Part shown: one piece after another, positions 1 through 9,310 of the stretch | How the letters are laid out: each line of letters starts with the position of its first letter | Numbering within the stretch: position 1 is the stretch's first letter | Assembly: GCA_002723415.1 (NCBI GenBank) | Contig: PBOA01000016.1 | Span: 41,526-91,755, forward strand | Reading direction: 5' to 3' | Source of the DNA: Chloroflexota bacterium | Lineage (GTDB): Bacteria; Chloroflexota; Dehalococcoidia; Lucifugimonadales; GCA-002723415 | Length of the DNA stretch: 50,230 bases | Program-made: the position numbers and the translations under genes | The notes under the pieces: generated by a model | What the model was told of the DNA's origin: nothing | Seen by the model: only the letters and a program-made list of their open reading frames with translations | The model's database searches: none

Positions 1-1221
1 ATCATCATATAATAAATCAACTATAGTCCCAATCATTGCCTTAGCAGCAGTAATAACTGTTAAATTATAATCAAAAATTTTAAAATTATGAGTGTGGTGT
101 GAACCTGATGCACCAGTCACATAAGGATGAATTGAAGGTATTAAATGGCTAACATCTCCCATATCAGTTGATCCTCCTGAATGTTCCTTATATTTAACAT
201 TTTCTTTACCAACTATTGATTCAGAATTGTCTTTATATATTTTTGATAAATTTAAATTATTTATCATTGGTAACATGCCACCAAGGTTAATAATTTTTAC
301 TTTTGCACCCAAAGCTAATGCACAGTGTTTAATTGCTTTATCAATCTTATTATTAGTTTCTAAAACCGCATCTAAATTTTTTGCTCTTATATATGTTTCC
401 ACGTGTACTGAATCAGGCACTTGATTTACTGCAACTCCACCTTTAGTAATTATTGGATGAACTCTAATAGTATCATTATCTCTAAATGTTTCTCTTAACA
501 TATGTATTGCATGTAATGAAAGATTAGCAGCATTTAACGCATTTATACCATTAAAAGGATCCGTACCTGCATGAGATGAAATCCCAATAAATTCTATTTT
601 TTTTGCAATCAAACCATTATTACCAGAAGGAATAAGTAATTCAGCGTCTTTATTATCTGATGTAGCATGCGTCATTAGTGCTATATTAATATTGTCAAAT
701 AATCCTAATCTAATAAACTCTCCTTTACCTGTTAAATATTTTATTTGTCCTGTGTCTTTCAGTGTTTTTCTAAATTCAAGTTCTATATATTCTTCTGCTG
801 GTATTGCCATAAAATTAATACTACCCGATAAATAATCAAGAATATTAGACTTAGTGAGACCTACTGCAACTGCAATCATATTTGCAATTTGTATATGATG
901 GCCACATGCATGTCCTGCTCCAGTTTCTATATTACCTTCTGGATGTCCAGGTACTATATTTGAATCTAATTCTCCAATAACAGAAATTTTTGGGCCTTTT
1001 CTATTTGAATTTACTATACCATTAACGCCAGTAATAGCTATATTATCTTGATATTTAATTTTTAATGCTTTAAACCATTTCTTTACAAGGCTTGATGTGT
1101 TAAATTCTTTAAATCCAGTCTCCGCATTTTTACTTATAGTTTTTGCAAGTTCAATCAATTTATCAGAATTTGCATCAATAATTTCATAAGATTTTAATTT
1201 TATATCCTCTTTATTTAACAT
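1..1221 (-). CDS. M20-family amidohydrolase/peptidase, 3' end off the left edge
   Basis: Seen: an open frame runs from ATG at 1221 to the left edge (407 codons) without a stop, so the C-terminus is missing. A GAGAGGA ribosome site lies just upstream. The frame contains the M20 metal motif GAGHACGHH (about residues 101-109), a Glu pair in PAEE (143-144) expected to supply the general base, and a distal GGSTDMGD stretch followed by a His-rich SGSHHTH segment. Known: this layout is that of the AbgB/HmrA-like M20D amidohydrolases, zinc or manganese enzymes that cleave N-acyl or aminoacyl amide bonds. There is no signal peptide, so it is probably cytoplasmic. It diverges from the NHL-repeat gene across an 83-base gap. 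The substrate cannot be told from sequence. Confidence 0.88.
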   Translation of the reverse strand, partial: MLNKEDIKLKSYEIIDANSDKLIELAKTISKNAETGFKEFNTSSLVKKWFKALKIKYQDNIAITGVNGIVNSNRKGPKISVIGELDSNIVPGHPEGNIETGAGHACGHHIQIANMIAVAVGLTKSNILDYLSGSINFMAIPAEEYIELEFRKTLKDTGQIKYLTGKGEFIRLGLFDNINIALMTHATSDNKDAELLIPSGNNGLIAKKIEFIGISSHAGTDPFNGINALNAANLSLHAIHMLRETFRDNDTIRVHPIITKGGVAVNQVPDSVHVETYIRAKNLDAVLETNNKIDKAIKHCALALGAKVKIINLGGMLPMINNLNLSKIYKDNSESIVGKENVKYKEHSGGSTDMGDVSHLIPSIHPYVTGASGSHHTHNFKIFDYNLTVITAAKAMIGTIVDLLYDD

Positions 1222-1259
1222 AATTCCTCTCAAATATATTTATAAAATATAAATTTTTC

Positions 1260-1265
1260 TATAAT
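1260..1265 (+). promoter_or_regulatory. Possible -10 box for the NHL-repeat gene
   Basis: A perfect TATAAT sits 39 bases before the ATG at 1305, in the short gap between two diverging genes. No good -35 hexamer lies 16-18 bases upstream, and the gap is almost pure A/T, so chance occurrence is possible. The ribosome site AAGGA at 1295-1299 supports the start codon at 1305. Confidence 0.35.
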
Positions 1266-1304
1266 ATACAATAAATATACAATAAGTTAAATTTAAGGAA
1301 AAAT

Positions 1305-3422
1305 ATGAAGTTATCAACAAGGCTAGATTTTTTAAAAACAAATAAATATATTACTCTAGTAGGAAATGGAATAAAAACTAATATAATAGCTAAAAATGCT
1401 GATGCAGGTTGGCCTTTAGGTATAGATCAATTATCTAATAATAACTTAATTATTGCCGATTATACATTTAATTTGATTTGGGAGATTAATCAATCAGGAA
1501 AAGTAAACGTAATTGCCGGCACAGGTATGCAAGGATATAGTGGTGATAATGAATTAGCGATTAATGCAGAACTTAATGGACCTCATGATTTAGTAGTTGA
1601 TAATAATGATAATATCTATTTTTCTGACTTAGGTAATCAAGTATATAGAATGATAAATTATAAAACAAAAATCATAACAACAATAGCAGGAAATGGTATT
1701 GTTGGACGTAAAGGTGATGGAGGTTTAGCAGTTGATTCTGAAATGGATTGCTATTGTGGGATTGCAATATCAAATGATGGAGATATATATATCTCTAGTG
1801 AATGGTCAAATAACATTAGAAAAATTGACAAAAATACTGGAATAATTTCACTTTTTGCTGGATACTTTTCAGAACATAATTCTTCAAATATTAATCCATA
1901 TAAACCAATTATTGCTGACAAATTAAGTTTAGGTGGATATTCTGGTGATGGTGGACCTAAAGAAATTGCTGCATTTAACCATCCCGAACACCTAGCTTTT
2001 GATTCAAATCAAGATCTATACATATGTGATAATTCTAACGATAGAATTAGAAAAATAGATATGAAAACAGGTATTGTTAGTACAATATTCGGCAATGGAG
2101 ATAAGTCATCTAATGGAGATGGTGGACTTGCAATAAATGCAAGTACACTTATGCCAGATGCTTTATGTATAGATGAAGAAGATAATATATATATTGGAGA
2201 AAAATATGGTTTTCGAATTAGAAAAATAGATTCTAAAACTGGTATTGTTTCAACTGTCGCAGGTAATGGGAATCCAGGATATGGGGAAGAAAATGTTTTA
2301 GCTACTGAAACTGAATGTAATTCAATTGAAGTAGGAATACATATAAATAATAAACAAATATATTTTAGTGATTGTAGTGGTCGTGTAAGAAATATTGATT
2401 CAAAAGGATATGTCTCTACTATATTTGGTGGAACTTCAATACATGATAATGAAGACTCATTAAATGCATATCTAGCTAGCCCTTTTGGTATTAGCAAGTC
2501 AAATAATGGTGATATTTATATTGCTGACACATGGAACCAACGTATAAGAAAAATAAATAGTTCAGATAATACTATTGAAACAATAGCTGGCACTGGAGCT
2601 AGGGCTTATGGTGGAGATGGAGGTTTAGCTATTAATGCACACTTAGGAAACCCTTATGGTGTATCTTTAAATTCCAAAAATGAAGTCTATATATCAGATA
2701 CAAGACATTCTCATATTAGAATGATTGATTTAGATGGATACATTCATAATGTTGCAGGGTCAGCATTTCCATGGGATAAAGGAGATGGAGGGCCATCTAT
2801 TTCATCAAATTTAGTACATTCAAGATCAATCATACATGATAAAAATGATAATATATATTTTGGAGACTCAGGCGTTGGAAAAATAAGAAAAATAGAATAT
2901 AAAACAGGTATAATTACTACTTATGCGGGTATTGGAGTAACTGGGTACAGTGGTGACAATGATTTAGCTATTAATTGCAAATTAGTTTCTCCAGTAGATC
3001 TAGCTTTTGATAGTTTAGGTAATTTGTATTTTGTAGACGAAGCAGCTCATGTAATAAGAAAAATAGATTATAAAACAGGAATAATAATTACTATTGCTGG
3101 AAATGGAAATAAAGGGTTTTCTCCAGATGGCACTAAAGCTATAAATAGTTATTTGGATTCTCCTTCTGGAATTGATGTTTCTTCAAACGGAGAAATATAT
3201 TTTTCCGATACTAATAATAAATTAATACGTAAAATTGATTTATATGGAAATATTCAAACTATATTTGGTATTAATAAAAGAAAAGCTAAATTTGAAGACC
3301 GTTATGACACTAATTCAAATAATAAAATAATACTTCCAAGAAATTTAAAATTCTATACAGATAATATACTTTTAGTTTCAGATCATTTTAATCATCAAAT
3401 ATTAGCTATAAGTATAAAGTAA
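1305..3422 (+). CDS. NHL-repeat beta-propeller protein with about 12 blades
   Basis: Seen: 705 residues built almost wholly of repeats of roughly 50-65 residues. Typical elements are AGNG, YSGDGG, IYISDT and IRKID followed by a K-TGI strand. By eye I count about twelve IRKID-like positions, enough for two six-bladed propellers, with the C-terminal piece (ILLVSDHFNHQILAI) ending the last blade. There is no signal peptide or membrane segment. The start ATG has AAGGA six bases upstream. Known: NHL repeats form propellers that bind proteins, RNA or small ligands, and some bacterial members are lyases or scaffolds. No catalytic residues could be assigned. It is a single-gene plus-strand unit between minus-strand operons. 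Function unknown. Confidence 0.85.
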   Translation: MKLSTRLDFLKTNKYITLVGNGIKTNIIAKNADAGWPLGIDQLSNNNLIIADYTFNLIWEINQSGKVNVIAGTGMQGYSGDNELAINAELNGPHDLVVDNNDNIYFSDLGNQVYRMINYKTKIITTIAGNGIVGRKGDGGLAVDSEMDCYCGIAISNDGDIYISSEWSNNIRKIDKNTGIISLFAGYFSEHNSSNINPYKPIIADKLSLGGYSGDGGPKEIAAFNHPEHLAFDSNQDLYICDNSNDRIRKIDMKTGIVSTIFGNGDKSSNGDGGLAINASTLMPDALCIDEEDNIYIGEKYGFRIRKIDSKTGIVSTVAGNGNPGYGEENVLATETECNSIEVGIHINNKQIYFSDCSGRVRNIDSKGYVSTIFGGTSIHDNEDSLNAYLASPFGISKSNNGDIYIADTWNQRIRKINSSDNTIETIAGTGARAYGGDGGLAINAHLGNPYGVSLNSKNEVYISDTRHSHIRMIDLDGYIHNVAGSAFPWDKGDGGPSISSNLVHSRSIIHDKNDNIYFGDSGVGKIRKIEYKTGIITTYAGIGVTGYSGDNDLAINCKLVSPVDLAFDSLGNLYFVDEAAHVIRKIDYKTGIIITIAGNGNKGFSPDGTKAINSYLDSPSGIDVSSNGEIYFSDTNNKLIRKIDLYGNIQTIFGINKRKAKFEDRYDTNSNNKIILPRNLKFYTDNILLVSDHFNHQILAISIK

Positions 3423-3448
3423 TATGCATATTTTTAAATATGCATATT
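3421..3448. terminator. Palindromic bidirectional terminator between converging genes
   Basis: A 12-bp perfect inverted repeat (3421-3432 with 3437-3448, core ATGCAT, tetraloop) lies between the stop of the NHL gene, whose TAA it overlaps, and the stop of the minus-strand lipoprotein gene. The stem is A/T-rich and the T-tract is short, so it may be a weak terminator used from both sides. Confidence 0.5.
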
Positions 3449-3467
3449 ACTTTATTTATATGCTTAA

Positions 3468-4163
3468 CTATGGTGTTGTTGTATTATCTGTTTGATATAA
3501 AAGTTTCAACAAATCGTCATTCATTTTCACAAGTTCTTCATTAACACTAACTAACTTATCAATTTCTGAATCTTTATCTAACATATTTTGAAATATCTTA
3601 TCATTTTCTAATTGTATTTTATCTCTATCAGCTTCAGCTTCAGCTAAAAGTTTTGATAAATTATCTCTATCTGTTTCTATTGTTTTTATATCTTGACGTA
3701 ATTGATCTGAATCATTCCTTAAAATATCATTATCAGACCTTAAATTATCCATATCTTTTCTGATTACTTCAAAATCTTTCATTGACTGATTCATGTCATC
3801 GCCATACTGAGAAGATATTTGTTGTATATCTTTTATAAGTTGCTCATTATCTCTACGAAGTTCATCATTATCTTGTCTTAAAAATTGAATTTCTTGCTCA
3901 AGAAATTTATTAGATTCCATTAACATTCTCATTTCTTGAACCATCATTTCAACTTCATCAATTGCAGCATTAACTTTAGGGTCTTGACCAAATTCATTTC
4001 TAAATTTTTGAATTTCTAATTTTACTTCATCAAATTCTTGTTCAATTGTCCTATCAGCATTTGTATTACTGTTAACACCAGTTCCTTGTCCAACCACACC
4101 ATCTGAACAACCAATAACAAATAAAATAATCATAATAGAAATTGATAATATATATTTATTCAT
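3468..4163 (-). CDS. Coiled-coil lipoprotein
   Basis: Seen: 231 residues from the ATG at 4163. That start is chosen over the one four codons upstream because GGAGG (4169-4173) lies five bases before it and would be inside the longer form. A lipoprotein signal peptide ends in FVIGC with the lipidated Cys at residue 19. After a short linker the rest, about residues 45-225, is nearly all charged heptad-like sequence (repeats such as LRRDNEQL, LRSDNDIL, LRNDSDQLRQD), predicting a long parallel coiled coil. Inference: a membrane-anchored rod on the outer face, perhaps a spacer or oligomerisation scaffold. It is last in the operon of SPFH and NfeD genes, 62 bases after the SPFH gene, and may work with that membrane-domain complex. 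No family name recognised. Confidence 0.75.
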   Translation of the reverse strand: MNKYILSISIMIILFVIGCSDGVVGQGTGVNSNTNADRTIEQEFDEVKLEIQKFRNEFGQDPKVNAAIDEVEMMVQEMRMLMESNKFLEQEIQFLRQDNDELRRDNEQLIKDIQQISSQYGDDMNQSMKDFEVIRKDMDNLRSDNDILRNDSDQLRQDIKTIETDRDNLSKLLAEAEADRDKIQLENDKIFQNMLDKDSEIDKLVSVNEELVKMNDDLLKLLYQTDNTTTP

Positions 4164-4225
4164 ATAAACCTCCAATATTTTATATTTATAATATATTTAT
4201 TAAATTATTAACAGGGTAAAAACAC

Positions 4226-5074
4226 CTAATCACTTTTATTATCTTTGTTGGATTCAATAAAAGGTTTAAGTAAATTTGTAAACTCCATAGGAAATATATA
4301 TTTTGTTGATTGACCTTCACCTATAGATTTTAAAGTCTCAAAATACTGTAAACTCATAGTATTAGTTGTAATATCTTTAGCTATATTTTGAATTTTATCT
4401 AAAGAAACGCTATACCCTTCTGCTCTTAACACGGCAGCTTGTTTATCTCCTTCAGCAGTAAGTATTTCAGCTTGTTGATGACCTTCAGCTTTTAATATTG
4501 CAGCTTGCTTTTCACCTTCAGCAACAGTGATAGCTGATTGTCTTGTACCTTCAGCTTCAATAATTACAGCTCTTCTAACTCTTTCAGCTGACATTTGTCT
4601 ATTCATTGCTTCTTGAATGTCAGCAGCAGGTTCAATAGTTTTAATTTCAACATTTGTGACTTTTATTCCCCATCTACCAGTTTCATTATCTAATTTTGTT
4701 CTTAACATAGTATTTATTTTTTCTCTTTGTGACAAAACTTCATCTACAGTCATTTCACCTACAACTGCTCTAAGAGTAGTTGTAGATAATCCTATAACTG
4801 CCATTCTATAATTTTCAACTTCTAAAACTGATTTATGCGCTTCTTCTTCAATCACTCGTAAATAAATAAGAAAATCTATATCTATAGGTGCATTGTCTTT
4901 TGTAATATTAGTTTGCCTGGGAATATCAATGACTTCAGTTCTTAGATCAACTTTAACACCGCTATGCATAATTGGTATCATCAATGTTGGACCAGGTCCT
5001 TTCATACCACTAAAATTACCCCATTTAAACCGCGCTATTCTTTCATAATCTTTAAGAAAGTTTATTATGAACAT
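4226..5074 (-). CDS. SPFH/Band 7 (stomatin-like) protein
   Basis: Seen: 282 residues. An SPFH domain covers about residues 15-165 (KGPGPTLMIP, VIDIPRQ, LRAVVGEMTVDEVLSQRE). It is followed by a long Ala/Glu-rich helix with repeated AEG units (ITVAEGEKQAAILKAEG and similar), the usual stomatin/slipin coiled coil. The ATG has GGAG upstream. Oddity: there is no clear N-terminal transmembrane anchor; the first residues are only a short mixed hydrophobic stretch. Known: stomatin-like proteins form large rings on membranes and are encoded beside their NfeD protease partner, as here, with the NfeD gene 34 bases upstream. Inference: a membrane microdomain scaffold whose C-terminus could be an NfeD substrate. 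Confidence 0.9.
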   Translation of the reverse strand: MFIINFLKDYERIARFKWGNFSGMKGPGPTLMIPIMHSGVKVDLRTEVIDIPRQTNITKDNAPIDIDFLIYLRVIEEEAHKSVLEVENYRMAVIGLSTTTLRAVVGEMTVDEVLSQREKINTMLRTKLDNETGRWGIKVTNVEIKTIEPAADIQEAMNRQMSAERVRRAVIIEAEGTRQSAITVAEGEKQAAILKAEGHQQAEILTAEGDKQAAVLRAEGYSVSLDKIQNIAKDITTNTMSLQYFETLKSIGEGQSTKYIFPMEFTNLLKPFIESNKDNKSD

Positions 5075-5108
5075 AAAGGCTCCTTTATATTTAGAATTCT
5101 ATGTGTTT

Positions 5109-6476
5109 TTAAATCTTATCATTTTTTGAATTAATGTACACTTTTAATATTAAATCATCAATAGCTTTAACACGAACACTAGTATTAATTGGTATATTCG
5201 TTAAATCATATGATTCTGCTGACCATATTTCATCATTTAAATATATAAACCCATTGGGATTTAATTCTGATGTTGTTATGCCAATTTGGTTTAAAATATT
5301 AAAATTATATCGTTTCTTTTGTTTTTCAGATTTTCTTATATCATAGATTAAATAAAAGAAAAAAGACGTAAATATTATTGATAGAATAAAAATAATCCAA
5401 AAATTAACATTAAAACCCATAAATACTGTAGATTCAATATTGTTTGGTAAAAAAGTAATACTATTATTTCCAAATAATACTATTGCTCCAAATACAAAAG
5501 AAAAAATAGCCATTATTCCTACAATGCCAAAACCAGCTATCGAAAATTCAATATAAATTAATACTAAAGCTAATATAATCATAATAACTGCAAAATAATT
5601 CACTGGTAAATTATTTAATCCAATAAAAGCTAAAATCAACAAAATTATTCCAAAAACTCCACTTACAATTGTTCCAGGTATCAATATTTCGATAAATATT
5701 AATAAGGCTCCTAGAGTTAAAAATAGAAAAGTTATATTAGGATTCGATATAAAATCTATAATTTTTTCATTTAAATTCATATTTTTATTTATAATAACAA
5801 AATTATCTGTATTTATAATAAACTGGCTATTAGAACCTAAAGTGACTTGTTCACCATTTACAGAATCAAGAAGAGCATTTAAATCATTAGAAATATAATC
5901 AATCATATTTGATTCTAAAGCTTCATTTGAGTTAAAAGAAGCTGTTTGTTGAATTGTTGATTCAAATAATTCAATGTTTTTATTCCTAGCTTTAGCTAAT
6001 TCTCTAATTAGTGCTGATGCATCTTTGGAAATTTTATTTTCTAAAGTTTTCGGTAAATCTTCCCCATCTATATCAACTGGTGTAGCAGAACCTAAACTAG
6101 TAAAAGGAGACATTGCTGAAATATGTGACGCTGCCATTATAAAAGTACCTGCAGAAGCTGCTTGTCCTCCTGATGGAGAAACATAAGTAATAATAGGTAC
6201 TTTTGATGCAAGTATTAATTCAATTATTTTTCGTGTTGCTTCGTACGATCCACCAGGAGTATTTAAAATTAATACTATTATATTATTACTATTTTGATTT
6301 TCTAAAATTATTCGTTCTATGTAATTTGCAGTATTTAATTTAATAGGTCCATCAATTGAAATAGTATTAACTATTGTAATATCTGAATCAGTATTTAATA
6401 CATCTATTATGAAAAATAAAAAAGCTAAACTTAATAATAAAATTAAATATTTAATATTTAATATTTTGACTAACAT
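5109..6476 (-). CDS. Long-form NfeD membrane serine protease
   Basis: Seen: 455 residues. An N-terminal membrane helix (about 10-26) leads into a ClpP-like protease domain (about 33-215). The nucleophile region is PSGGQAASAG, with Ser at about 108, and a conserved-looking Lys-containing helix follows. Next come four to five hydrophobic helices (about 240-375) and a C-terminal OB-fold-like NfeD domain (about 385-450). Known: this three-part form (NfeD1b type) cleaves the C-terminal tail of its partner stomatin; the catalytic pair is Ser-Lys. The SPFH partner is the next gene in the operon. The PHP-hydrolase gene ends 16 bases upstream of this start. I see no strong ribosome site, so translational coupling is possible. 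Confidence 0.9.
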   Translation of the reverse strand: MLVKILNIKYLILLLSLAFLFFIIDVLNTDSDITIVNTISIDGPIKLNTANYIERIILENQNSNNIIVLILNTPGGSYEATRKIIELILASKVPIITYVSPSGGQAASAGTFIMAASHISAMSPFTSLGSATPVDIDGEDLPKTLENKISKDASALIRELAKARNKNIELFESTIQQTASFNSNEALESNMIDYISNDLNALLDSVNGEQVTLGSNSQFIINTDNFVIINKNMNLNEKIIDFISNPNITFLFLTLGALLIFIEILIPGTIVSGVFGIILLILAFIGLNNLPVNYFAVIMIILALVLIYIEFSIAGFGIVGIMAIFSFVFGAIVLFGNNSITFLPNNIESTVFMGFNVNFWIIFILSIIFTSFFFYLIYDIRKSEKQKKRYNFNILNQIGITTSELNPNGFIYLNDEIWSAESYDLTNIPINTSVRVKAIDDLILKVYINSKNDKI

Positions 6477-6492
6477 TTTATTTAAAATATTA

Positions 6493-7413
6493 TTACTTCA
6501 TAAATGTTGGTTGTACCCAAGCTTTTTGACCACCAGAATTAGTAACTGTTGCCCTAATATATATTTGGTTTTTATCTAATTTAAAAGATGGGTTTAATCC
6601 CGGAATCATTGCTAATAACTCACCATCAGTTCCAATAAACTCAGTTTTATATATATATTCTTTTTCTTGGCATATATTTATATCAATAGATTTATTTGAT
6701 ATATTAACTTCTTCAAGAGTGACACCTGTACTTGAATAGAAATTACCAAGTTTAATCGATTCTACAACTTTATCAACAGATAATTCATCTGATTTAACCA
6801 TCAGCCAGCCTCTACCTGGATTTGATTTAACAGGTGTAAAATCATGGTAATTATGTGAATCATCAGTTGCCACACCAAAGATTTTTTTATTATTACTTAA
6901 AATAAAGTCCCAGATTTGTTCTACACTAAATTTACCAGGTCCTCCCTGATTATTTGTAGCTGGATGACCATTGTGTATTTCCAACAGACTCGCTCCCTTA
7001 ATATGAGTTAATTCATTATGAGTAAAAGCCCATTTATAATTTGGATGGTTAATTGAAGCTATTCCACCTGCTTCTATGATATTATCAACATTTGCTTGAA
7101 TAGTAGAAATTATAGTATCAGAATAAGTAGGTTCAACTAATCTATTTATACCTATTCCGTTAATATGTATAGGTATTAATTCATCATCTATTTCAATATT
7201 TGCTGAAACTTCTTCTCCTGGAATCATTAAAGGTTTTTTATAACGTCTTTTTCCTTTTGAATAATCTAATAAAGTAATATGGTTATGGTCACTTAATACT
7301 AGAAAATCATAACCATGTTTCCTATACCATTTAACAACTGATTCAGGTGTATCATCTCCATCTGATTCAGTTGTATGAGTATGTATATTTCCTTTATACC
7401 ATTTGTTTTTCAT
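6493..7413 (-). CDS. PHP-domain metallohydrolase (CehA/McbA-like)
   Basis: Seen: 306 residues. The PHP metal motifs are in order: NIHTHT near residues 9-14, LSDHNH near 40, a GEEVS segment, SINHPN near the middle, then a VATDDSHNY motif for the last metal ligands. A beta-rich C-terminal domain of about 90 residues follows. There is no signal peptide. The ATG has GGTGG upstream. Known: CehA/McbA-type PHP proteins are metal-dependent hydrolases; some act on carbamate esters, most have unknown substrates. Gene order suggests co-transcription with nfeD and the SPFH gene, but no functional link is evident. Confidence 0.85.
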   Translation of the reverse strand: MKNKWYKGNIHTHTTESDGDDTPESVVKWYRKHGYDFLVLSDHNHITLLDYSKGKRRYKKPLMIPGEEVSANIEIDDELIPIHINGIGINRLVEPTYSDTIISTIQANVDNIIEAGGIASINHPNYKWAFTHNELTHIKGASLLEIHNGHPATNNQGGPGKFSVEQIWDFILSNNKKIFGVATDDSHNYHDFTPVKSNPGRGWLMVKSDELSVDKVVESIKLGNFYSSTGVTLEEVNISNKSIDINICQEKEYIYKTEFIGTDGELLAMIPGLNPSFKLDKNQIYIRATVTNSGGQKAWVQPTFMK

Positions 7414-7460
7414 ATAACCACCAAAGTTTTAATCTAATAATAGTATAAAAACAATTTAAA

Positions 7461-7536
7461 TGGTACCCCTGCCCGGACTCGAACCGGGGCACACGGTTTA
7501 GGAAACCGTCGCTCTATCCGCCTGAGCTACAGGGGC
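7461..7536 (-). tRNA. tRNA-Arg (anticodon CCT)
   Basis: A complete cloverleaf reads on the minus strand from 7536. The acceptor stem is GCCCCTG with CAGGGGT. The D arm contains TAGCTCAG, the anticodon stem is ACGGT/ACCGT with loop TTCCTAA, and the T arm is CCGGTTCGAGTCCGG. The discriminator A and the CCA end are encoded (7461-7464). It lies between the 3' end of recO and the PHP gene. Confidence 0.96.
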
Positions 7537-7589
7537 TAATAAGCATATTTTATATTAAACCATAATACGAACACAAATTTTTATATTCA

Positions 7590-8369
7590 TTATTGAAATT
7601 CTTTGTTGGATATACTTTTAATAAATTCATAACTCTTAATATCTTTTTCTAGTATATACTTTAAATAACTTATAAAAAATTTTTCTATTTCTATTAAAAT
7701 AAATTTATCTATTTCCAAATTTTGAATTTTAGTTATGTCTTTCTCTCTATTTAAATACCTTAATAGTTTCATACAGTCTAAAGTGACTTTTAATAAAGAT
7801 GAACTACTATGATTAGTACATTTTTCACAAAAAACTCCCCCATCTTTAAATGAAAAATAATGATCTTTAGGTATTAAAGTATCTCTACAATAAATACATT
7901 TAAATATTTCAGGGAAATAACCAGTAATAGTAATAAGTTTAAGTTCTAAATAACGTAAAGATAAATCATTACATTGGTTTTCATTAATTAAATTCAATGT
8001 AAATTCAGTTAAAGAAAACATTTTCTCTATTGGTTCATTTTCGACACTTAAAGAATCAATTAATTCAATCCAATACATAGATTTAGATAATAAACTTAAA
8101 TTATTTCTAATATTTAAATAAGTTGTATTAGTATATGATTCTGTAATCAAATCTAAACTATTTCTTTTTATTATTGTTAAAGAAACAGAATTTAATGTTT
8201 CTAAGGAACCACCAAATTTACTTTTAGGACTTCTAATACCTTTTGCAATTAATTTTAATTTACCATAATCATCTGAATATGCTGTAATTAATCTATCTTT
8301 TTCTAGGAAAGGAGCCTGTTTTAAAATTATTACATCAGTTTTATAAATTCTACTTCTATTTATATTCAT
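7590..8369 (-). CDS. recO: DNA repair protein RecO
   Basis: Seen: 259 residues. The N-terminal OB-fold carries the RecO signature (TDVIILKQAPFLEKDRLITAY, then GKLKLIAKGIRSPKSKFGG). A four-Cys zinc site, CIYC and CEKC, lies in the C-terminal helical half. The length is normal for the family. Known: RecO binds single-stranded DNA and SSB, and with RecR loads RecA at gaps. Here it follows recR by 14 bases in the same operon, so the RecOR pair is co-expressed. Nothing is truncated. Confidence 0.95.
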   Translation of the reverse strand: MNINRSRIYKTDVIILKQAPFLEKDRLITAYSDDYGKLKLIAKGIRSPKSKFGGSLETLNSVSLTIIKRNSLDLITESYTNTTYLNIRNNLSLLSKSMYWIELIDSLSVENEPIEKMFSLTEFTLNLINENQCNDLSLRYLELKLITITGYFPEIFKCIYCRDTLIPKDHYFSFKDGGVFCEKCTNHSSSSLLKVTLDCMKLLRYLNREKDITKIQNLEIDKFILIEIEKFFISYLKYILEKDIKSYEFIKSISNKEFQ

Positions 8370-8383
8370 TATAAAATAGAAAA

Positions 8384-8998
8384 TTAAAATTTTTGACGAC
8401 CAGATATAGCTTGCCCTAAAGTAATTTCATCAGCATATTCTATATCACTACCTATAGCTATACCTCTAGCAGGTCTAGTAATTATAATCTCCTTATTTTT
8501 AAAAATTTGATTAATATACATTGATGTAGCTTCACCTTCAAGATTAGGGTTCATAGCCAATATGATTTCTCTGAAACCTAGAGTGTTAACTCTTTCTATA
8601 AGTTTATTAATTTTTATATCTTCTGGTCCAATTCCATTTACAGGAGAAATAACACCATGTAATACATGATATAGACCTTTATAAATACCCGTTTTTTCAA
8701 GTGCTAAAACGTCTAAAGCTTCTTCAACTACACAAATTCTAGTTTTATCTCTGATTGGGTCATTACAAATATTACATGGATCAATTTGTGTTATATTAGA
8801 ACATTCACTGCATAGAATAATATTATTTTTTACTGCCATAATAGATTCAGATAAGGATAACGCATCATCAAAGTTTGTCCTAATTAAGTAATAAGTTAAT
8901 CTTTGAGCAGTTTTCTTTCCTATTCCTGGAAGTTTTGAAAACTCTTGTACTAATTTTAATATAGGTTCTGGAATTGTATTTATATTTATTTGATCCAT
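8384..8998 (-). CDS. recR: Recombination mediator RecR
   Basis: Seen: 204 residues. A helix-hairpin-helix lies near the N-terminus (LPGIGKKTAQRL). A four-Cys zinc finger follows (CSEC, CNIC), then a Toprim domain beginning ICVVEEALDVLALE with NPNLEGEATSMY, and a Walker-B-like C-terminal ending (ARGIAIGSDIEYADEITL). Known: RecR forms ring-shaped tetramers and acts with RecO and RecF to load RecA. It sits in the classic dnaX-ybaB-recR order, nine bases after ybaB. Confidence 0.97.
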   Translation of the reverse strand: MDQININTIPEPILKLVQEFSKLPGIGKKTAQRLTYYLIRTNFDDALSLSESIMAVKNNIILCSECSNITQIDPCNICNDPIRDKTRICVVEEALDVLALEKTGIYKGLYHVLHGVISPVNGIGPEDIKINKLIERVNTLGFREIILAMNPNLEGEATSMYINQIFKNKEIIITRPARGIAIGSDIEYADEITLGQAISGRQKF

Positions 8999-9007
8999 TT
9001 TTAAAAA

Positions 9008-9310
9008 TTAAAAACCGGGAATATTTAATCCTCCAGTTAATGAACTCATTTTACTTGAAGCTTCTTCTTGCGATTTACTAATACCTTCATTGACTGCAGC
9101 TAATATTAAATCAGATAACATGTCAATTTCATCAGTATCAACTACTTCTTCTGAAATAGTTATTGACTCTAATTTAAGCTTACCATTCACTACAACTTTA
9201 ACAGCGCCACCACCAGAGCTTGCTTCTACAGTTGAATTTTCTAATTCTTCTTGCATTTTCATCATATCTTGCTGTAACTTTTTAGCTTGTTGTATCATCT
9301 TTTTATTCAT
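9008..9310 (-). CDS. ybaB: YbaB/EbfC nucleoid-associated protein
   Basis: Seen: 100 residues from the ATG at 9310, which has GAGG seven bases upstream and overlaps the dnaX stop by eight bases. An earlier in-frame start at 9346 would add 12 residues unlike the family and sits deep inside dnaX. The protein has the usual N-terminal helix (IQQAKKLQQDMMKMQEEL), a central strand region with VEASSGGGAVKVVVNG and a C-terminal helix. Known: YbaB/EbfC dimers bind DNA and are encoded between dnaX and recR in many bacteria. Confidence 0.93.
   Translation of the reverse strand: MNKKMIQQAKKLQQDMMKMQEELENSTVEASSGGGAVKVVVNGKLKLESITISEEVVDTDEIDMLSDLILAAVNEGISKSQEEASSKMSSLTGGLNIPGF

Noticed and set aside
227..424. 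Plus-strand open frame inside the amidohydrolase gene
   Set aside because: It is antisense to a well-supported M20 frame and has no family features.
2009..2497. 162-codon minus-strand frame inside the NHL gene
   Set aside because: It is a by-product of the repeat structure on the other strand; its Pro/Ser/Ile-rich sequence has no domain.
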